DNA of 64,000 nt, taken from JAGWBD01 sp965220615. Its GTDB lineage: Bacteria; Chloroflexota; Anaerolineae; Aggregatilineales; Phototrophicaceae. The notes beneath the pieces were generated by a model that saw nothing but the letters and a program-made list of their open reading frames with translations, was not told where the DNA came from and made no database searches. A program made the translations under genes and the position numbers. Positions 9,217 to 17,510 of the stretch are shown one piece after another (the stretch's first letter is position 1; each line of letters begins with the position of its first letter). The stretch spans positions 1,984,001-2,048,000 of the forward strand of contig CBDCQL010000002.1 in NCBI GenBank assembly GCA_965220615.1. The letters run 5' to 3'.

Positions 9217-10302
9217 CTAGACGAAAGCCGAGCGTCGGCGGTCGCTGTCCCAGCGCAGCAGAAAGTCCCGCGGCGCGCCGATCTGCGCCAGCCCCAGCGC
9301 GTCATTGCCCTGGCGCACGCCGTGCAGGCTCCATTGCGTGACGTGGCACAGGCCCCACTCCAGCCCGGCGAGGGGATGATCGTTCTTCTCCGGCGGGATG
9401 CGCAGGGCGCCCGCGGCCTCGGGCGGGCGACTGATGCTGGCGCGCGGCTCGAAATTGAGGCCGTCCGCCGCGTACTGGATGGTGTCGCGTTCCGGCCCGC
9501 AACGGGTCAGCAGACCCGCCACGCCGCCACCCCAGGGCCAGACCATGACCTCATGGCCGCTGTTGGTGATCGGGTTCAGCGGGGACTTGCGGTAGGGGCC
9601 CAGGGGATCGTCGGCTATGGCCACACCCCATTTGGATTCCTGGTTGCTGTAGCCGATGCCCTCGCCCTTGTAATAGAGCCAAAACTGCCCGTCGCGAAAG
9701 AGCAGGGCCGGGTCATGCACGCGCAGGCTGTCCCAGGCGCCCTGCACGCTCGCTTCCTCCGGCTGCGCGCGTTCGTCAACCTCTCCCGAGTGGTCCGGCT
9801 CGACGACTGGCGCGTCGCTCTTCGTCCAGGGGCCGTCCGGGCTGTCGGCCCAGGCGATGGCGATCGATTCCGGCGTACAACGCCAGGTCGGCGCCGGACT
9901 GACCTGGTATACCAGATAGAAACGCCCCTCGTGCTCCATGACGTCGGGCGTAAAGATGCTGCGCTCGTCGTAAGCCCCCTTCGGGCCGCGCCGAATCGCC
10001 GGTCCCCGCTCCTGCCAGACATGGCCGTCCGCAGAAGTCGCGTACCAGACCTCCGCCAGGTCCCAGGGCATGGCCGGCAACTCATCCGTGGCGCGTTCGT
10101 GCCCCACCGCAGCCGGCCCGGCGTGGCGCGTGTACCAGACGTAATAGCGGCCGCCGACCAGCAGGATGCAACTCGGATCGCGTCGCGTGACGCCGGGATC
10201 ATGGACCAGGCCGCTGATCGGACTGTAGCGAAAGTTCGTGTGCCAGGGGCTGTGGATGTCCGGCCCGTCGAAACGCGCCATGGCGGCGCTCAAAGGCGAC
10301 AT
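9217..10302 (-). CDS. GH117-like five-bladed beta-propeller glycosidase
   Basis: A 361-residue protein from ATG 10302 (AGGAG 8 bp upstream), first gene of the leftward operon. The hallmarks shared with four other domains in this window are GVTRRDPS (Asp42), RVHDP (Asp197) and TNSGHEV (His250). These correspond to the two acids and the unusual histidine reported for GH117 alpha-1,3-anhydro-L-galactosidases. Further conserved patches are YYVWYTR, SIFTPDV, DSPDGPW, FWLYYKG and the aromatic-rich blade ends. No signal peptide, so cytoplasmic action on imported oligosaccharide is likely. Family assignment is from memory of motifs; GH43-like families share the fold, so GH117 membership is probable rather than certain. 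Confidence 0.65.
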   Translation of the reverse strand: MSPLSAAMARFDGPDIHSPWHTNFRYSPISGLVHDPGVTRRDPSCILLVGGRYYVWYTRHAGPAAVGHERATDELPAMPWDLAEVWYATSADGHVWQERGPAIRRGPKGAYDERSIFTPDVMEHEGRFYLVYQVSPAPTWRCTPESIAIAWADSPDGPWTKSDAPVVEPDHSGEVDERAQPEEASVQGAWDSLRVHDPALLFRDGQFWLYYKGEGIGYSNQESKWGVAIADDPLGPYRKSPLNPITNSGHEVMVWPWGGGVAGLLTRCGPERDTIQYAADGLNFEPRASISRPPEAAGALRIPPEKNDHPLAGLEWGLCHVTQWSLHGVRQGNDALGLAQIGAPRDFLLRWDSDRRRSAFV

Positions 10303-10364
10303 GTGACCATCTCCTGACTGCGCGACTGTTTCGGCCACTGTACAGGCGACCCACAGTTTACCGG

Positions 10365-10378
10365 ACAATATAAACAAT
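10365..10378. promoter_or_regulatory. Paired ACAAT half-sites in divergent intergenic region
   Basis: The 202-bp region between the GH117-like gene (leftward) and the aldo/keto reductase gene (rightward) holds two direct ACAAT copies, at 10365-10369 and 10374-10378. They match one half of the ATTGT-NN-ACAAT palindrome found at three other glycan promoters but are not arranged as a palindrome. A TACAAT hexamer at 10411-10416 could be a -10 element for the rightward gene. Weak evidence for regulator binding. Confidence 0.2.
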
Positions 10379-10504
10379 GCCGCCAGGCGGACGCCGCCAG
10401 CACAAGCCGTTACAATGCACAGTCGCTGCGGATAAACAGTTCCCCGTTCCGCTGCAAACAGGACAGGCGGGCCGTGCTGCGGCCATCAGGGAGGAGCGCC
10501 GATC

Positions 10505-11563
10505 ATGCAATACACCCATCTGGGACGGACAGGCGCAGTGGTCAGCAGGTTTTGCCTGGGCACGGCCAACCTCGGCCCCTTTACGCCCGCCGCCGAAAGC
10601 CTCGAAATCATGAACCATGCCCTGGAGATGGGCATCAATTTCTTCGATACGGCCGACATCTACGGCTGGTGGGGCGGTCGCGAACAGCCGGGCCTCAGCG
10701 AGGAAATCCTCGGGCGCTGGCTGGCGCAGGACAAGTCGCGCAGAAGGCAGATCGTCCTCGCCAGCAAGGTGTACTTCCCCATGAGCGACGACGTCAACGA
10801 CCGCGGCCTGTCCGCCTACCACATTCGTCAGGCCTGTGAAGACAGCCTGCGTCGCATGGGAACGGACCACGTCGACCTGTACCAGATGCACCACGTGGAC
10901 CGCGGCGCGCCGCAACCCACGGAATACGAATGGGGCATGGCCAAACCAGGCGTCGACCTCTATCGGCCGGCCCACCGCAAGGCGGACACGCCCTGGGAGG
11001 AAATCTGGCAGGCCATGGAGCTGCTGGTGCAGCAGGGCAAGGTGCTCTACGTCGGCAGCAGCAACTTCGCCGGCTGGAACATCGCCCAGGCCTGCGAACG
11101 GGCCGCGGCGCGACACTTCCTCGGTCCCGTCAGCGACCAGAGCCTCTACAACCTGAACAAGCGAACGGTGGAGCTGGAGGTCATCCCGGCCTGCCGCGAA
11201 TACGGTCTGGGTCTGCTGGCCTACATGCCGCTCGATGGCGGCTTGCTGGCCGGTGTCCTGAAGAAGGCCGCCGAGGGCCGGCGAACGCCCGTCTACGAGG
11301 ACCTGGACCCGCCGATGAAGGCCAGGGTCGATGCCTGGGAGTCGTTCTGCCGCGACCTGGGCGAATCGCCGGTCCACGTGGCGACGGCCTGGCTGCTGAA
11401 GAACCCGGTCGTCGCCGCCACGATCCTCGGGCCGCGCTCGTGCAAGCAACTGGCCGACAACAGCCGCGCCCTGGAGCTTGAACTCAATGACGCGGCCATG
11501 GCCCGCCTCGACGAGATCTGGCCCGGGCCCGGCGGCCAGGCCCCCGATGCCTACGCCTGGTGA
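10505..11563 (+). CDS. Aldo/keto reductase
   Basis: A 352-residue AKR-superfamily oxidoreductase with GGGAGGAG upstream of ATG 10505. Landmarks are the N-terminal MQYTHLGRTGAVVS hairpin, the catalytic Asp/Tyr pair in FFDTADIYG, the Lys in VLASKVYF, the His in YQMHHVD, and the nicotinamide and NADPH-binding segments VGSSNFAGW and ATILGPRS near the C-terminus. It is transcribed away from the GH117/sulfatase operon, so it may reduce or oxidise a sugar aldehyde released by that pathway; this role is inferred only from position. It converges with the hydroxyacid dehydrogenase gene that ends 4 bp downstream. Confidence 0.88.
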   Translation: MQYTHLGRTGAVVSRFCLGTANLGPFTPAAESLEIMNHALEMGINFFDTADIYGWWGGREQPGLSEEILGRWLAQDKSRRRQIVLASKVYFPMSDDVNDRGLSAYHIRQACEDSLRRMGTDHVDLYQMHHVDRGAPQPTEYEWGMAKPGVDLYRPAHRKADTPWEEIWQAMELLVQQGKVLYVGSSNFAGWNIAQACERAAARHFLGPVSDQSLYNLNKRTVELEVIPACREYGLGLLAYMPLDGGLLAGVLKKAAEGRRTPVYEDLDPPMKARVDAWESFCRDLGESPVHVATAWLLKNPVVAATILGPRSCKQLADNSRALELELNDAAMARLDEIWPGPGGQAPDAYAW

Positions 11564-11567
11564 CGCT

Positions 11568-12533
11568 TCAGGCCTGACCCGAGCGACCCGGCCAGACCTC
11601 AGGGTTGGCGAGGTGGGCCGGCCGTTCGCCCCGGAGCAACTGACCGGTCTGCTCTGCGACCCCGCTCCACATCGCCCTGAAACTCTCATTGGTAAACGGG
11701 GCAATGTGCGGCGTCGCGACCACGTTGGGCATGCGCAGCAAGGGATTGTCGCCCGCCGGCGGGTCCGGATCGAACACGTCCAGGCCGGCGCCCGCGAGGT
11801 GACCCTCCTGCAGCACCCGGATCAGGGCGTCCTCGTCAACGACCGCGCCACGGCTCGTATTGATCAAATAGCTGCCGCGTTTCATCAGGCGCAAGTGTCG
11901 CTCCTGGACCAGGTGGCGAGTTTCCGCAGTGAGCGGCGTGTGCAGCGTGACCACGTCGGCCTGCTCAAAGACCGAGTCCAGCGAGGGCGAGAGCGTGATT
12001 CCCTCCGCCAGCGGCATTCCCGGGCGCAGCCGGGGACCATACACCAGCGCTTTCATCTTCAACCCGAGGGTGCAGATTTCGGCGACGCGCCGGCCAATGC
12101 GACCGTAGCCGATCACGCCCAGCGTTCGCCCGCGAAGCTCGCTGCCAACCAGTTTGGCGCGATCGACAGCGCCCGCCTGCAGTTGCCGGTCGCCGCTGAC
12201 GATTCCTTTGGTCACCGCCAGCAGCAGACCCACCGCATGTTCCGCCGTCGATTCGCAGGGGGCGTCCGGGTTGTTGCAGACCAGGATGCCCCGTTCGCTG
12301 GCGGCGGGAATGTCGATGTGGTCCAGGCCGGTTCCGGGCATCGCCAGCAACCGCAGCCTGGGCCCTGCGCTGTCCATGAAGGCGGCGTCGATTGGGAGCC
12401 CCGGGATGCGGATCGCCAGCGTCGATCCGGCCAGTTTCTGCGGGTCGTCGCCGTTGACGATTTCCACCAGACGCGACAGCGACGCCAGGAATTCCTGCGG
12501 CACCTGGAACTCGATCCAGAGTCGCGGTCTCAC
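11568..12533 (-). CDS. D-2-hydroxyacid dehydrogenase (copy A, Glu-to-Asp at the active site)
   Basis: A 321-residue NAD-dependent D-isomer hydroxyacid dehydrogenase starting at GTG 12533. The Rossmann motif GVIGYGRIGRR, the catalytic Arg in NTSRGAV and the catalytic His in ATPHIAPF are present. The third catalytic residue, normally Glu five residues after the Asp of DVF, is Asp here (LDVFDPDPP); the neighbouring paralogue keeps Glu. The protein is alignable end to end with the product of 12570-13535 at equal length, so the two arose by tandem duplication and then diverged. Likely substrates are glyoxylate, hydroxypyruvate or a sugar-derived 2-keto acid; unresolved. Confidence 0.88.
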   Translation of the reverse strand: MRPRLWIEFQVPQEFLASLSRLVEIVNGDDPQKLAGSTLAIRIPGLPIDAAFMDSAGPRLRLLAMPGTGLDHIDIPAASERGILVCNNPDAPCESTAEHAVGLLLAVTKGIVSGDRQLQAGAVDRAKLVGSELRGRTLGVIGYGRIGRRVAEICTLGLKMKALVYGPRLRPGMPLAEGITLSPSLDSVFEQADVVTLHTPLTAETRHLVQERHLRLMKRGSYLINTSRGAVVDEDALIRVLQEGHLAGAGLDVFDPDPPAGDNPLLRMPNVVATPHIAPFTNESFRAMWSGVAEQTGQLLRGERPAHLANPEVWPGRSGQA

Positions 12534-12569
12534 GGGATGCGTTACCCCTTGCGGCAGGCCCGCGCCCGT

Positions 12570-13535
12570 TCAGCCCTGGCCGACCCGTCCCGGCCAGGCT
12601 TCCGGGTTGGCCAGGTGCGTGGGCCTTTCGCCGCGCAGGACCTGGGCAATCTGACGGGCGGCCCCGCCCCACATCGCCTGGACGCCGGCTTCCGTAAACG
12701 AGGCAGTGTGTGGCGTGACCACCACGTTGTTCATGCCCAGCAGGGGATTGTCGGCTTCCGGCGGTTCGGGGTCGAAGACGTCGAGGCCGGCGCCGGCCAG
12801 GTGTCCATCCTGCAAGGCCCTGATCAGGGCCGCCTCGTCGAGCACCGGTCCCCGGCTGGCGTTGATCAGATAGCTGCCGCGCTTCATCAGGCGCAGTTGT
12901 CGCTCGCCCACCAGGTGGCGCGTCCCGTCAGTCAGGGGCGTGTGGAGCGTTACAACGTCCGACCGGGAGAATACCTCGTCCATGTCGCCCGTGAAACTGA
13001 CCCCCGCCACAGACTGGTCTGGCTCCACAAAGGGATCGTGCACCAGCACCGACATCCCCAGGCCGTGAGCGCAGATTTCGGCCACGCGTCGGCCGATTCG
13101 GCCGTAGCCAAGCACCCCCAGAGTCAGACCGCGTAGTTCGGTCCCCAGCATGTCGGCGCGGGAAATGTCGGCCCCGCGCAGTTGCATGTCACCGGTCATG
13201 ACCCGTTTCGCCGTCGCCAGCAGCAGGGCGACCGTATGTTCCGCCGTGGACTCCGTGGGCGCGTCCGGATTGTTGCAGACCAGAATCCCGCGTTCGCTGG
13301 CGGCAGCGATGTCTATGTGGTTCAGACCGATGCCTGGCATCGCCAGCAGCTGCAACGAGGGGCCCACCCTGTCCATGAAGGCCGCATCCGCCCTGTTGGC
13401 GCCGCCACAGACCACGACCGTTGAACCGGGCAAGCTGTCCTGGTCATCGCCTGTTGAAAGCTCGGCAAGCTCGGCCAGGGGCGCCAGGATGGCAGCGGAC
13501 GGAGACTTGATCCCAACCCAGACTCTTGGTTTCAC
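12570..13535 (-). CDS. D-2-hydroxyacid dehydrogenase (copy B)
   Basis: GTG 13535 is taken as the start because AGGGAG precedes it and the resulting 321-residue protein matches copy A exactly in length; the frame is open for 23 more codons upstream. It contains GVLGYGRIGRR (nucleotide binding), NASRGPV (catalytic Arg), DVFDPEPP (catalytic Glu) and VTPHTASF (catalytic His), a complete D-2-hydroxyacid dehydrogenase set. Order on the minus strand is TPP enzyme, copy B, copy A with short gaps, consistent with one operon. The TPP enzyme could produce or consume a 2-keto acid that the pair reduces; that link is inference. Confidence 0.9.
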   Translation of the reverse strand: MKPRVWVGIKSPSAAILAPLAELAELSTGDDQDSLPGSTVVVCGGANRADAAFMDRVGPSLQLLAMPGIGLNHIDIAAASERGILVCNNPDAPTESTAEHTVALLLATAKRVMTGDMQLRGADISRADMLGTELRGLTLGVLGYGRIGRRVAEICAHGLGMSVLVHDPFVEPDQSVAGVSFTGDMDEVFSRSDVVTLHTPLTDGTRHLVGERQLRLMKRGSYLINASRGPVLDEAALIRALQDGHLAGAGLDVFDPEPPEADNPLLGMNNVVVTPHTASFTEAGVQAMWGGAARQIAQVLRGERPTHLANPEAWPGRVGQG

Positions 13536-13607
13536 GGTTTGCGCTCCCTTCGGGGCTCCTGACTCGCAGACGCTGTCTGTGGTAAACGGATGCCTCAGCG
13601 ACACCCA

Positions 13608-15260
13608 TCAATGCGATGAGACATTTCGGAAATTGGAAAAGGTGATCTCCTCACTGGTGATGAATTCCAGCAGGGCGGCCCTGCCCTCTTCCGTGGCCTG
13701 TTTGGCCCGACGAAACGCCGCGCCAACATCTTCCGGGTCCTCGACGCGTTCGGCATAACCGCCCATGGCGCGGGCCATGTCGGCATAGTCGCCGCCGAGG
13801 TCCCGCGTGCGGTACAGCGGATGCGACACGGTACGGGCGGGCGTTTCAATGGCCATCGTGGAATTGTTGAAGACCACCGTCAGGATGGGGATGTCGCAGC
13901 GAACCGCCGTCTCGAAATCCAGACCGGTCATGCCAAAGGCTGCGTCACCCATGAAGTTGACGCAGAACTTCTCCGGCTGCGCCAGTTTGGCCCCCATTAT
14001 CAGGCCCAGCCCCGTCCCCAGGGCGTGGGACTTGCCCCAGCCCATATAGCCGCGCGGCGTGGTGGCGCGATAAAAGGGCAGCATCTGGTTGCGCGGGCTG
14101 CCGGAGTCGTGGGTGACGATCGTTTCGGCAGGATCGACCAGCTGAATCAATTCCCAAATCGCCCGGTAAGGTGTGATCGGCTTTTCCGAAGAGTTAAGTT
14201 TGGGCATCCATTCGCGGAGCCAGCCCTCCCTCTTGCGCTCGATGAGGGCGGCCGTGGCGCCGTCGTCTACGGGCTTCGCGCCCTGGTCCCGGACGGCCTC
14301 GATGAACTGGCGCAGCACGAGTTTCGCGTCGCCGAGGATCGGATGGTCCGTCGGATGATGCTTGTTGAGATCGCGCTCGTCGTTGGTGGCGTGGATGATT
14401 ATCTTGCCCGGCGGCAGCGTGACGTGCATGAAATGCGCCGTCAGGCTGCAGCCGATGGCGAGGATCACGTCCGCCTCGTGCAGGAAATGGTGCACGGGCC
14501 CGGTCATGACGCCGCCGCCGCCCGCCCCCAGCGACAGGGGATGGTCTTCCGGGTAGCCGCTCTTGCCCTCCATGGTGGTCATGACGGGCAGCTGCAGTGA
14601 CTCAGCCAGCTCGACCAGGTCGTCGCTGGCTTCCGCGTAGAGGACGCCCTGACCGGCGAGGATTATGGGGCATTTGGCCTCCAGCAGCGTACGCGTGGCC
14701 TTTTCGATGTCCTGCGGGTCGCCGGCCGAGCGGGTGGCTATCACCGGCCGGTAGTCCAGGGCGGCTTCATCCACCTCCTCAAGGGCCACGTCGTCCGGAA
14801 TCTCGACCATGGCCGGGCCCGCCCTGCCCTGCTTCATCGCGTTGAAGGCGCGGCGCATCACCTCCCCGACGTCATGCGCCACGTTGATCGTCTCAACCGA
14901 CTTCAACACCGACTCAAAGGCGCGGGCCGAACTGAAATGCGGGAAGACCTGCGCCCGGTCGCGGCGGTGCCCCAGGGGCAGGACCAGCAGCGGCACGGAG
15001 TCGGAGTAGGCGGTGGCGACGCCGGCGAAGGCGTTTTCCGCGCCTGGGCCGAATTGCATGGCAAAGGCGCCGACCGGGTTTCCGTTGGTCATGCGGGCGA
15101 ATCCATCGGCCATGCCGACGCCCACCCGCTCCTGGCGACACACCACCGGACGGATACCGGCGGCGGCGGCGGACTCGATGACGGGGGTCGTGGGGAAGGT
15201 TGCCAGAAACTCCACCCCTTCGAGTTTCATAATGTGGGCGATGGCGTCAATAACCTTCAT
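13608..15260 (-). CDS. Thiamine-pyrophosphate-dependent enzyme (acetolactate synthase-like)
   Basis: A 550-residue protein from ATG 15260 (GGGAG upstream; an in-frame TTG two codons earlier is less likely). It has the three-domain POX/ALS layout: N-terminal pyrimidine domain with the activating Glu in CRQERVGVGMADGFAR, a central domain, and a C-terminal PP domain with the TPP/Mg motif GDAAFGM...FNNST. FGPGAENAFAGVATAY is the usual family turn. The reaction, a 2-keto acid decarboxylation or carboligation, cannot be fixed from sequence alone. It appears to head the operon with the two hydroxyacid dehydrogenases and has its own candidate promoter at 15308-15336. Confidence 0.85.
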   Translation of the reverse strand: MKVIDAIAHIMKLEGVEFLATFPTTPVIESAAAAGIRPVVCRQERVGVGMADGFARMTNGNPVGAFAMQFGPGAENAFAGVATAYSDSVPLLVLPLGHRRDRAQVFPHFSSARAFESVLKSVETINVAHDVGEVMRRAFNAMKQGRAGPAMVEIPDDVALEEVDEAALDYRPVIATRSAGDPQDIEKATRTLLEAKCPIILAGQGVLYAEASDDLVELAESLQLPVMTTMEGKSGYPEDHPLSLGAGGGGVMTGPVHHFLHEADVILAIGCSLTAHFMHVTLPPGKIIIHATNDERDLNKHHPTDHPILGDAKLVLRQFIEAVRDQGAKPVDDGATAALIERKREGWLREWMPKLNSSEKPITPYRAIWELIQLVDPAETIVTHDSGSPRNQMLPFYRATTPRGYMGWGKSHALGTGLGLIMGAKLAQPEKFCVNFMGDAAFGMTGLDFETAVRCDIPILTVVFNNSTMAIETPARTVSHPLYRTRDLGGDYADMARAMGGYAERVEDPEDVGAAFRRAKQATEEGRAALLEFITSEEITFSNFRNVSSH

Positions 15261-15307
15261 TTGCAACTCCCGCTGCCTTCTCGTGCAAGGCTCCGATGAT
15301 CCGGGCG

Positions 15308-15336
15308 AGTATGTCAGTTTGCGGCCTGCAGGGCAA
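15308..15336 (-). promoter_or_regulatory. Candidate sigma70 promoter for the TPP-enzyme operon
   Basis: On the minus strand TTGCCC (15331-15336) is followed after 17 bp by CATACT (15308-15313), about 50 bp upstream of the TPP-enzyme start. It lies downstream of a probable terminator for the preceding binding-protein gene, which supports an independent transcription unit. Confidence 0.4.
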
Positions 15337-15361
15337 TCGCGACGTGGAAACGTGGCAGGCG

Positions 15362-15399
15362 CTTTAAGAGAAGAGAGGCGCGACCCCCGGCCACGCCTC
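15362..15399 (-). terminator. Rho-independent terminator candidate after the binding-protein gene
   Basis: Read on the minus strand, GAGGCG (15394-15399) and CGCCTC (15375-15380) form a stem with further internal GC pairing, followed by the pyrimidine run TCTTCTCTT. It lies ~30 bp beyond the stop of the solute-binding protein gene. Confidence 0.55.
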
Positions 15400-15427
15400 C
15401 CGCGCTAAAGGTGAAACGGAGTCAGGC

Positions 15428-17413
15428 TTACTCGAAGTACCACTGCTCCGGCATGAACATCACCCACTGACGATAGCTCCAGCTCCACAGGCCCTCGGTA
15501 TCCGAAGGCGGCGTGTTGCGCAGGTTGGTCTTGAAGAGCAGGGGCTGCGGCGGCAGCTGGATCGTGCCGATCATGTAGAGGGCCTCGAAGTGCGTGTCGT
15601 AGAACTCGTTGCCGAGTTCGTAGTATTCCTCGGAGCCGTAGGGCGCCTGCAGGTAGCGTTCGCCCAGTTCCCAGAGCGCCTTGATGTCCTCCGGCGGCTC
15701 CATGCCGCTCTCGCCGTCGCTGTTGAACCAGTCCTGCCACAGACGGCCTGAAGCGCGCGCCCCCCAGCGCGGCCGCAGGTTGGTCAAACCGGTCGCAATC
15801 TCGCCGATGTCGACGATGTCATGGCCCCAGGAGGCGACGTGCACCTGGTTGCCGTTGCGCAATTCGGTGTACAGGCCGCTGTCGATCAGCTTGAAGTTGG
15901 TCTTCACGTCGACCGCGTTCCAGTAGTCGGCGACCAGTTCGGCGATGCGCGACCAGGCTTCCTCCGGCACGGAGATCTGCAGGTTGAGGAAGAGCGGGTC
16001 GCCATTGGGGCGCAGGCGGAAGCCCTCTCCGTCGCGCTGGTCCAGGCCCATCTCGTCCAGCAGCTGGTTGGCGAGGTCGGGGTCGTACTGGGCGTAGTAG
16101 CCGGTCATCCAGTCTTCGTAGAAGGCCGAATCGGGCGTGGGCGCGGCCTGCGAAGCCGTCGCCAGGCCGAAGTAGATCAGGTCGTTGATTTCTTCGCGGT
16201 TGATGGCGACCGACATCGCCTGGCGGAAGCGCACGTCCGCAAAGATCTCGCGCAGTCCCTCGTCCTCATGGGTGAAGTTGAACATGAAGACGTGCTCGTT
16301 GCCGCGGCTGTAGGTCACCAGCGCCGTGCGGTAGCCGCCGGCCTCCTCGTTTTCCCTGTAGGTCGTGTAGCTCGCCACCTGGCCCCAGCCATAGTGAGTG
16401 TACTCGCCGGCGATGCCCTTCAGGTCCTGCACTTCCAGGTTCTCGACCAGGATGCGGCGCAGGGTGTCGGTGTAGGGCAACTGGTTGCCGGCCACGTCGA
16501 CCTTGAAGAAGTAAGGGTTGCGCTCGTAGAACTTGTTGCCCAGGTTGTCCTCGCGGACGAAGCGGAAGGTGTTCAGCGTCGGCGCCGAGGGGTCGGTCTC
16601 CGAACCCAGGTTCCAGGTGAAGTTGTAGGGGTTCAGCCGCGCCCGGATCATGGACTTCCAGTCGTCAAAGCCATTCTCGGTCGCCAGCGCATCGGCCTCT
16701 TCGTTGTAGTCGGCGTGCATCGGCTTGAAATAGTGCGCCGGACGGTAGCCGCGATGGCCGACTTCGCTGGCCAGGGTCACGATGAAGCCGGGGTGCGGGC
16801 GGCCGAAGGTATAGCGCACGGTGGTCTCGTCCAGCACCTCGAACTGCGCCAGTTGGCCGCCTGGCGCCCAGACGCCGCCCGGCGAGGGCGTCAACTCGGT
16901 GTTGCCGAGGATGTCCTCAAACCAGAAACGGAAGTCCTCGCTGGTGAAGGGCTCGCCATCCGACCAGCGGTGCCCCTCGCGCAGCTTGATGGTGTAAACG
17001 GTCGAGTCCTCGTTGACCTCGTAGCCCAGGGCGATGTTGGGGATGATGCTAAACAGGTCGGTATCGATGGTGAAGAGCTTCTGCAGACGCATTTCCAGTA
17101 CGTCCCAGCCGCAGCAGGTCGCCACGGCCGAGGGGCCGGCCAGTTCACCACCGTACTGCCCGACGCTTTCCAGCGGCTGCACGACCACCGGTTGCGACGG
17201 CAGACGCTCTGCCACAGGCGGTAACTCGCCGGCGGCGACCATGTCGGCCAGTTGCGGCGCTTCACCGAAGCCGTCGATGCTGTTGCCGGTCAGGGCCGTG
17301 TATTCATCCAGGCTGCCGTACTGGAAGGGGTAGACCAGGGCATCCTGGGCGACCGCCACCGTTGACAGCAACAGGACGCTTGCAAGGGCGAAAACGATAT
17401 GACGTAGCCTCAT
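15428..17413 (-). CDS. ABC transporter solute-binding protein, family 5 (Opp/Dpp type)
   Basis: ATG 17413 has GGAGG 8 bp upstream and starts a 661-residue lipid-free exported protein: signal peptide MRLRHIVFALASVLLLSTVAVAQ, then a mature domain with the SBP_bac_5 signatures YTIKLREGHRWSDGEPFTSEDF and FRQAMSVAINREEIND. It is longer than typical OppA/DppA but within the range of oligosaccharide-binding members of the family. It is encoded downstream of the enolase-superfamily gene. The partner permeases (18739-20874) and ATPases (28172-30233) are in other operons of the same locus, so the five together would make a complete importer. In this setting the cargo is more likely oligosaccharide than peptide; that is inference. 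Confidence 0.9.
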   Translation of the reverse strand: MRLRHIVFALASVLLLSTVAVAQDALVYPFQYGSLDEYTALTGNSIDGFGEAPQLADMVAAGELPPVAERLPSQPVVVQPLESVGQYGGELAGPSAVATCCGWDVLEMRLQKLFTIDTDLFSIIPNIALGYEVNEDSTVYTIKLREGHRWSDGEPFTSEDFRFWFEDILGNTELTPSPGGVWAPGGQLAQFEVLDETTVRYTFGRPHPGFIVTLASEVGHRGYRPAHYFKPMHADYNEEADALATENGFDDWKSMIRARLNPYNFTWNLGSETDPSAPTLNTFRFVREDNLGNKFYERNPYFFKVDVAGNQLPYTDTLRRILVENLEVQDLKGIAGEYTHYGWGQVASYTTYRENEEAGGYRTALVTYSRGNEHVFMFNFTHEDEGLREIFADVRFRQAMSVAINREEINDLIYFGLATASQAAPTPDSAFYEDWMTGYYAQYDPDLANQLLDEMGLDQRDGEGFRLRPNGDPLFLNLQISVPEEAWSRIAELVADYWNAVDVKTNFKLIDSGLYTELRNGNQVHVASWGHDIVDIGEIATGLTNLRPRWGARASGRLWQDWFNSDGESGMEPPEDIKALWELGERYLQAPYGSEEYYELGNEFYDTHFEALYMIGTIQLPPQPLLFKTNLRNTPPSDTEGLWSWSYRQWVMFMPEQWYFE

Positions 17414-17452
17414 GACGGAATCCTCCAATAAACGGATGCGATTGACGTAAAG

Positions 17453-17470
17453 GTTGCGGTTTCCCGCAAC
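17453..17470 (-). promoter_or_regulatory. Stem-loop in the leader of the binding-protein gene
   Basis: On the minus strand GTTGCGG, loop GAAA (a GNRA tetraloop), CCGCAAC form a perfect 7-bp hairpin between the enolase-superfamily stop and the binding-protein start. There is no convincing T-run after it. It may act as a processing or stabilising hairpin that raises binding-protein mRNA relative to the upstream gene, a common arrangement for transporter binding proteins. Confidence 0.45.
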
Positions 17471-17510
17471 ATGATGACGCGAGCAGCACGTGGATGACAA
17501 GTGGCGTTCA

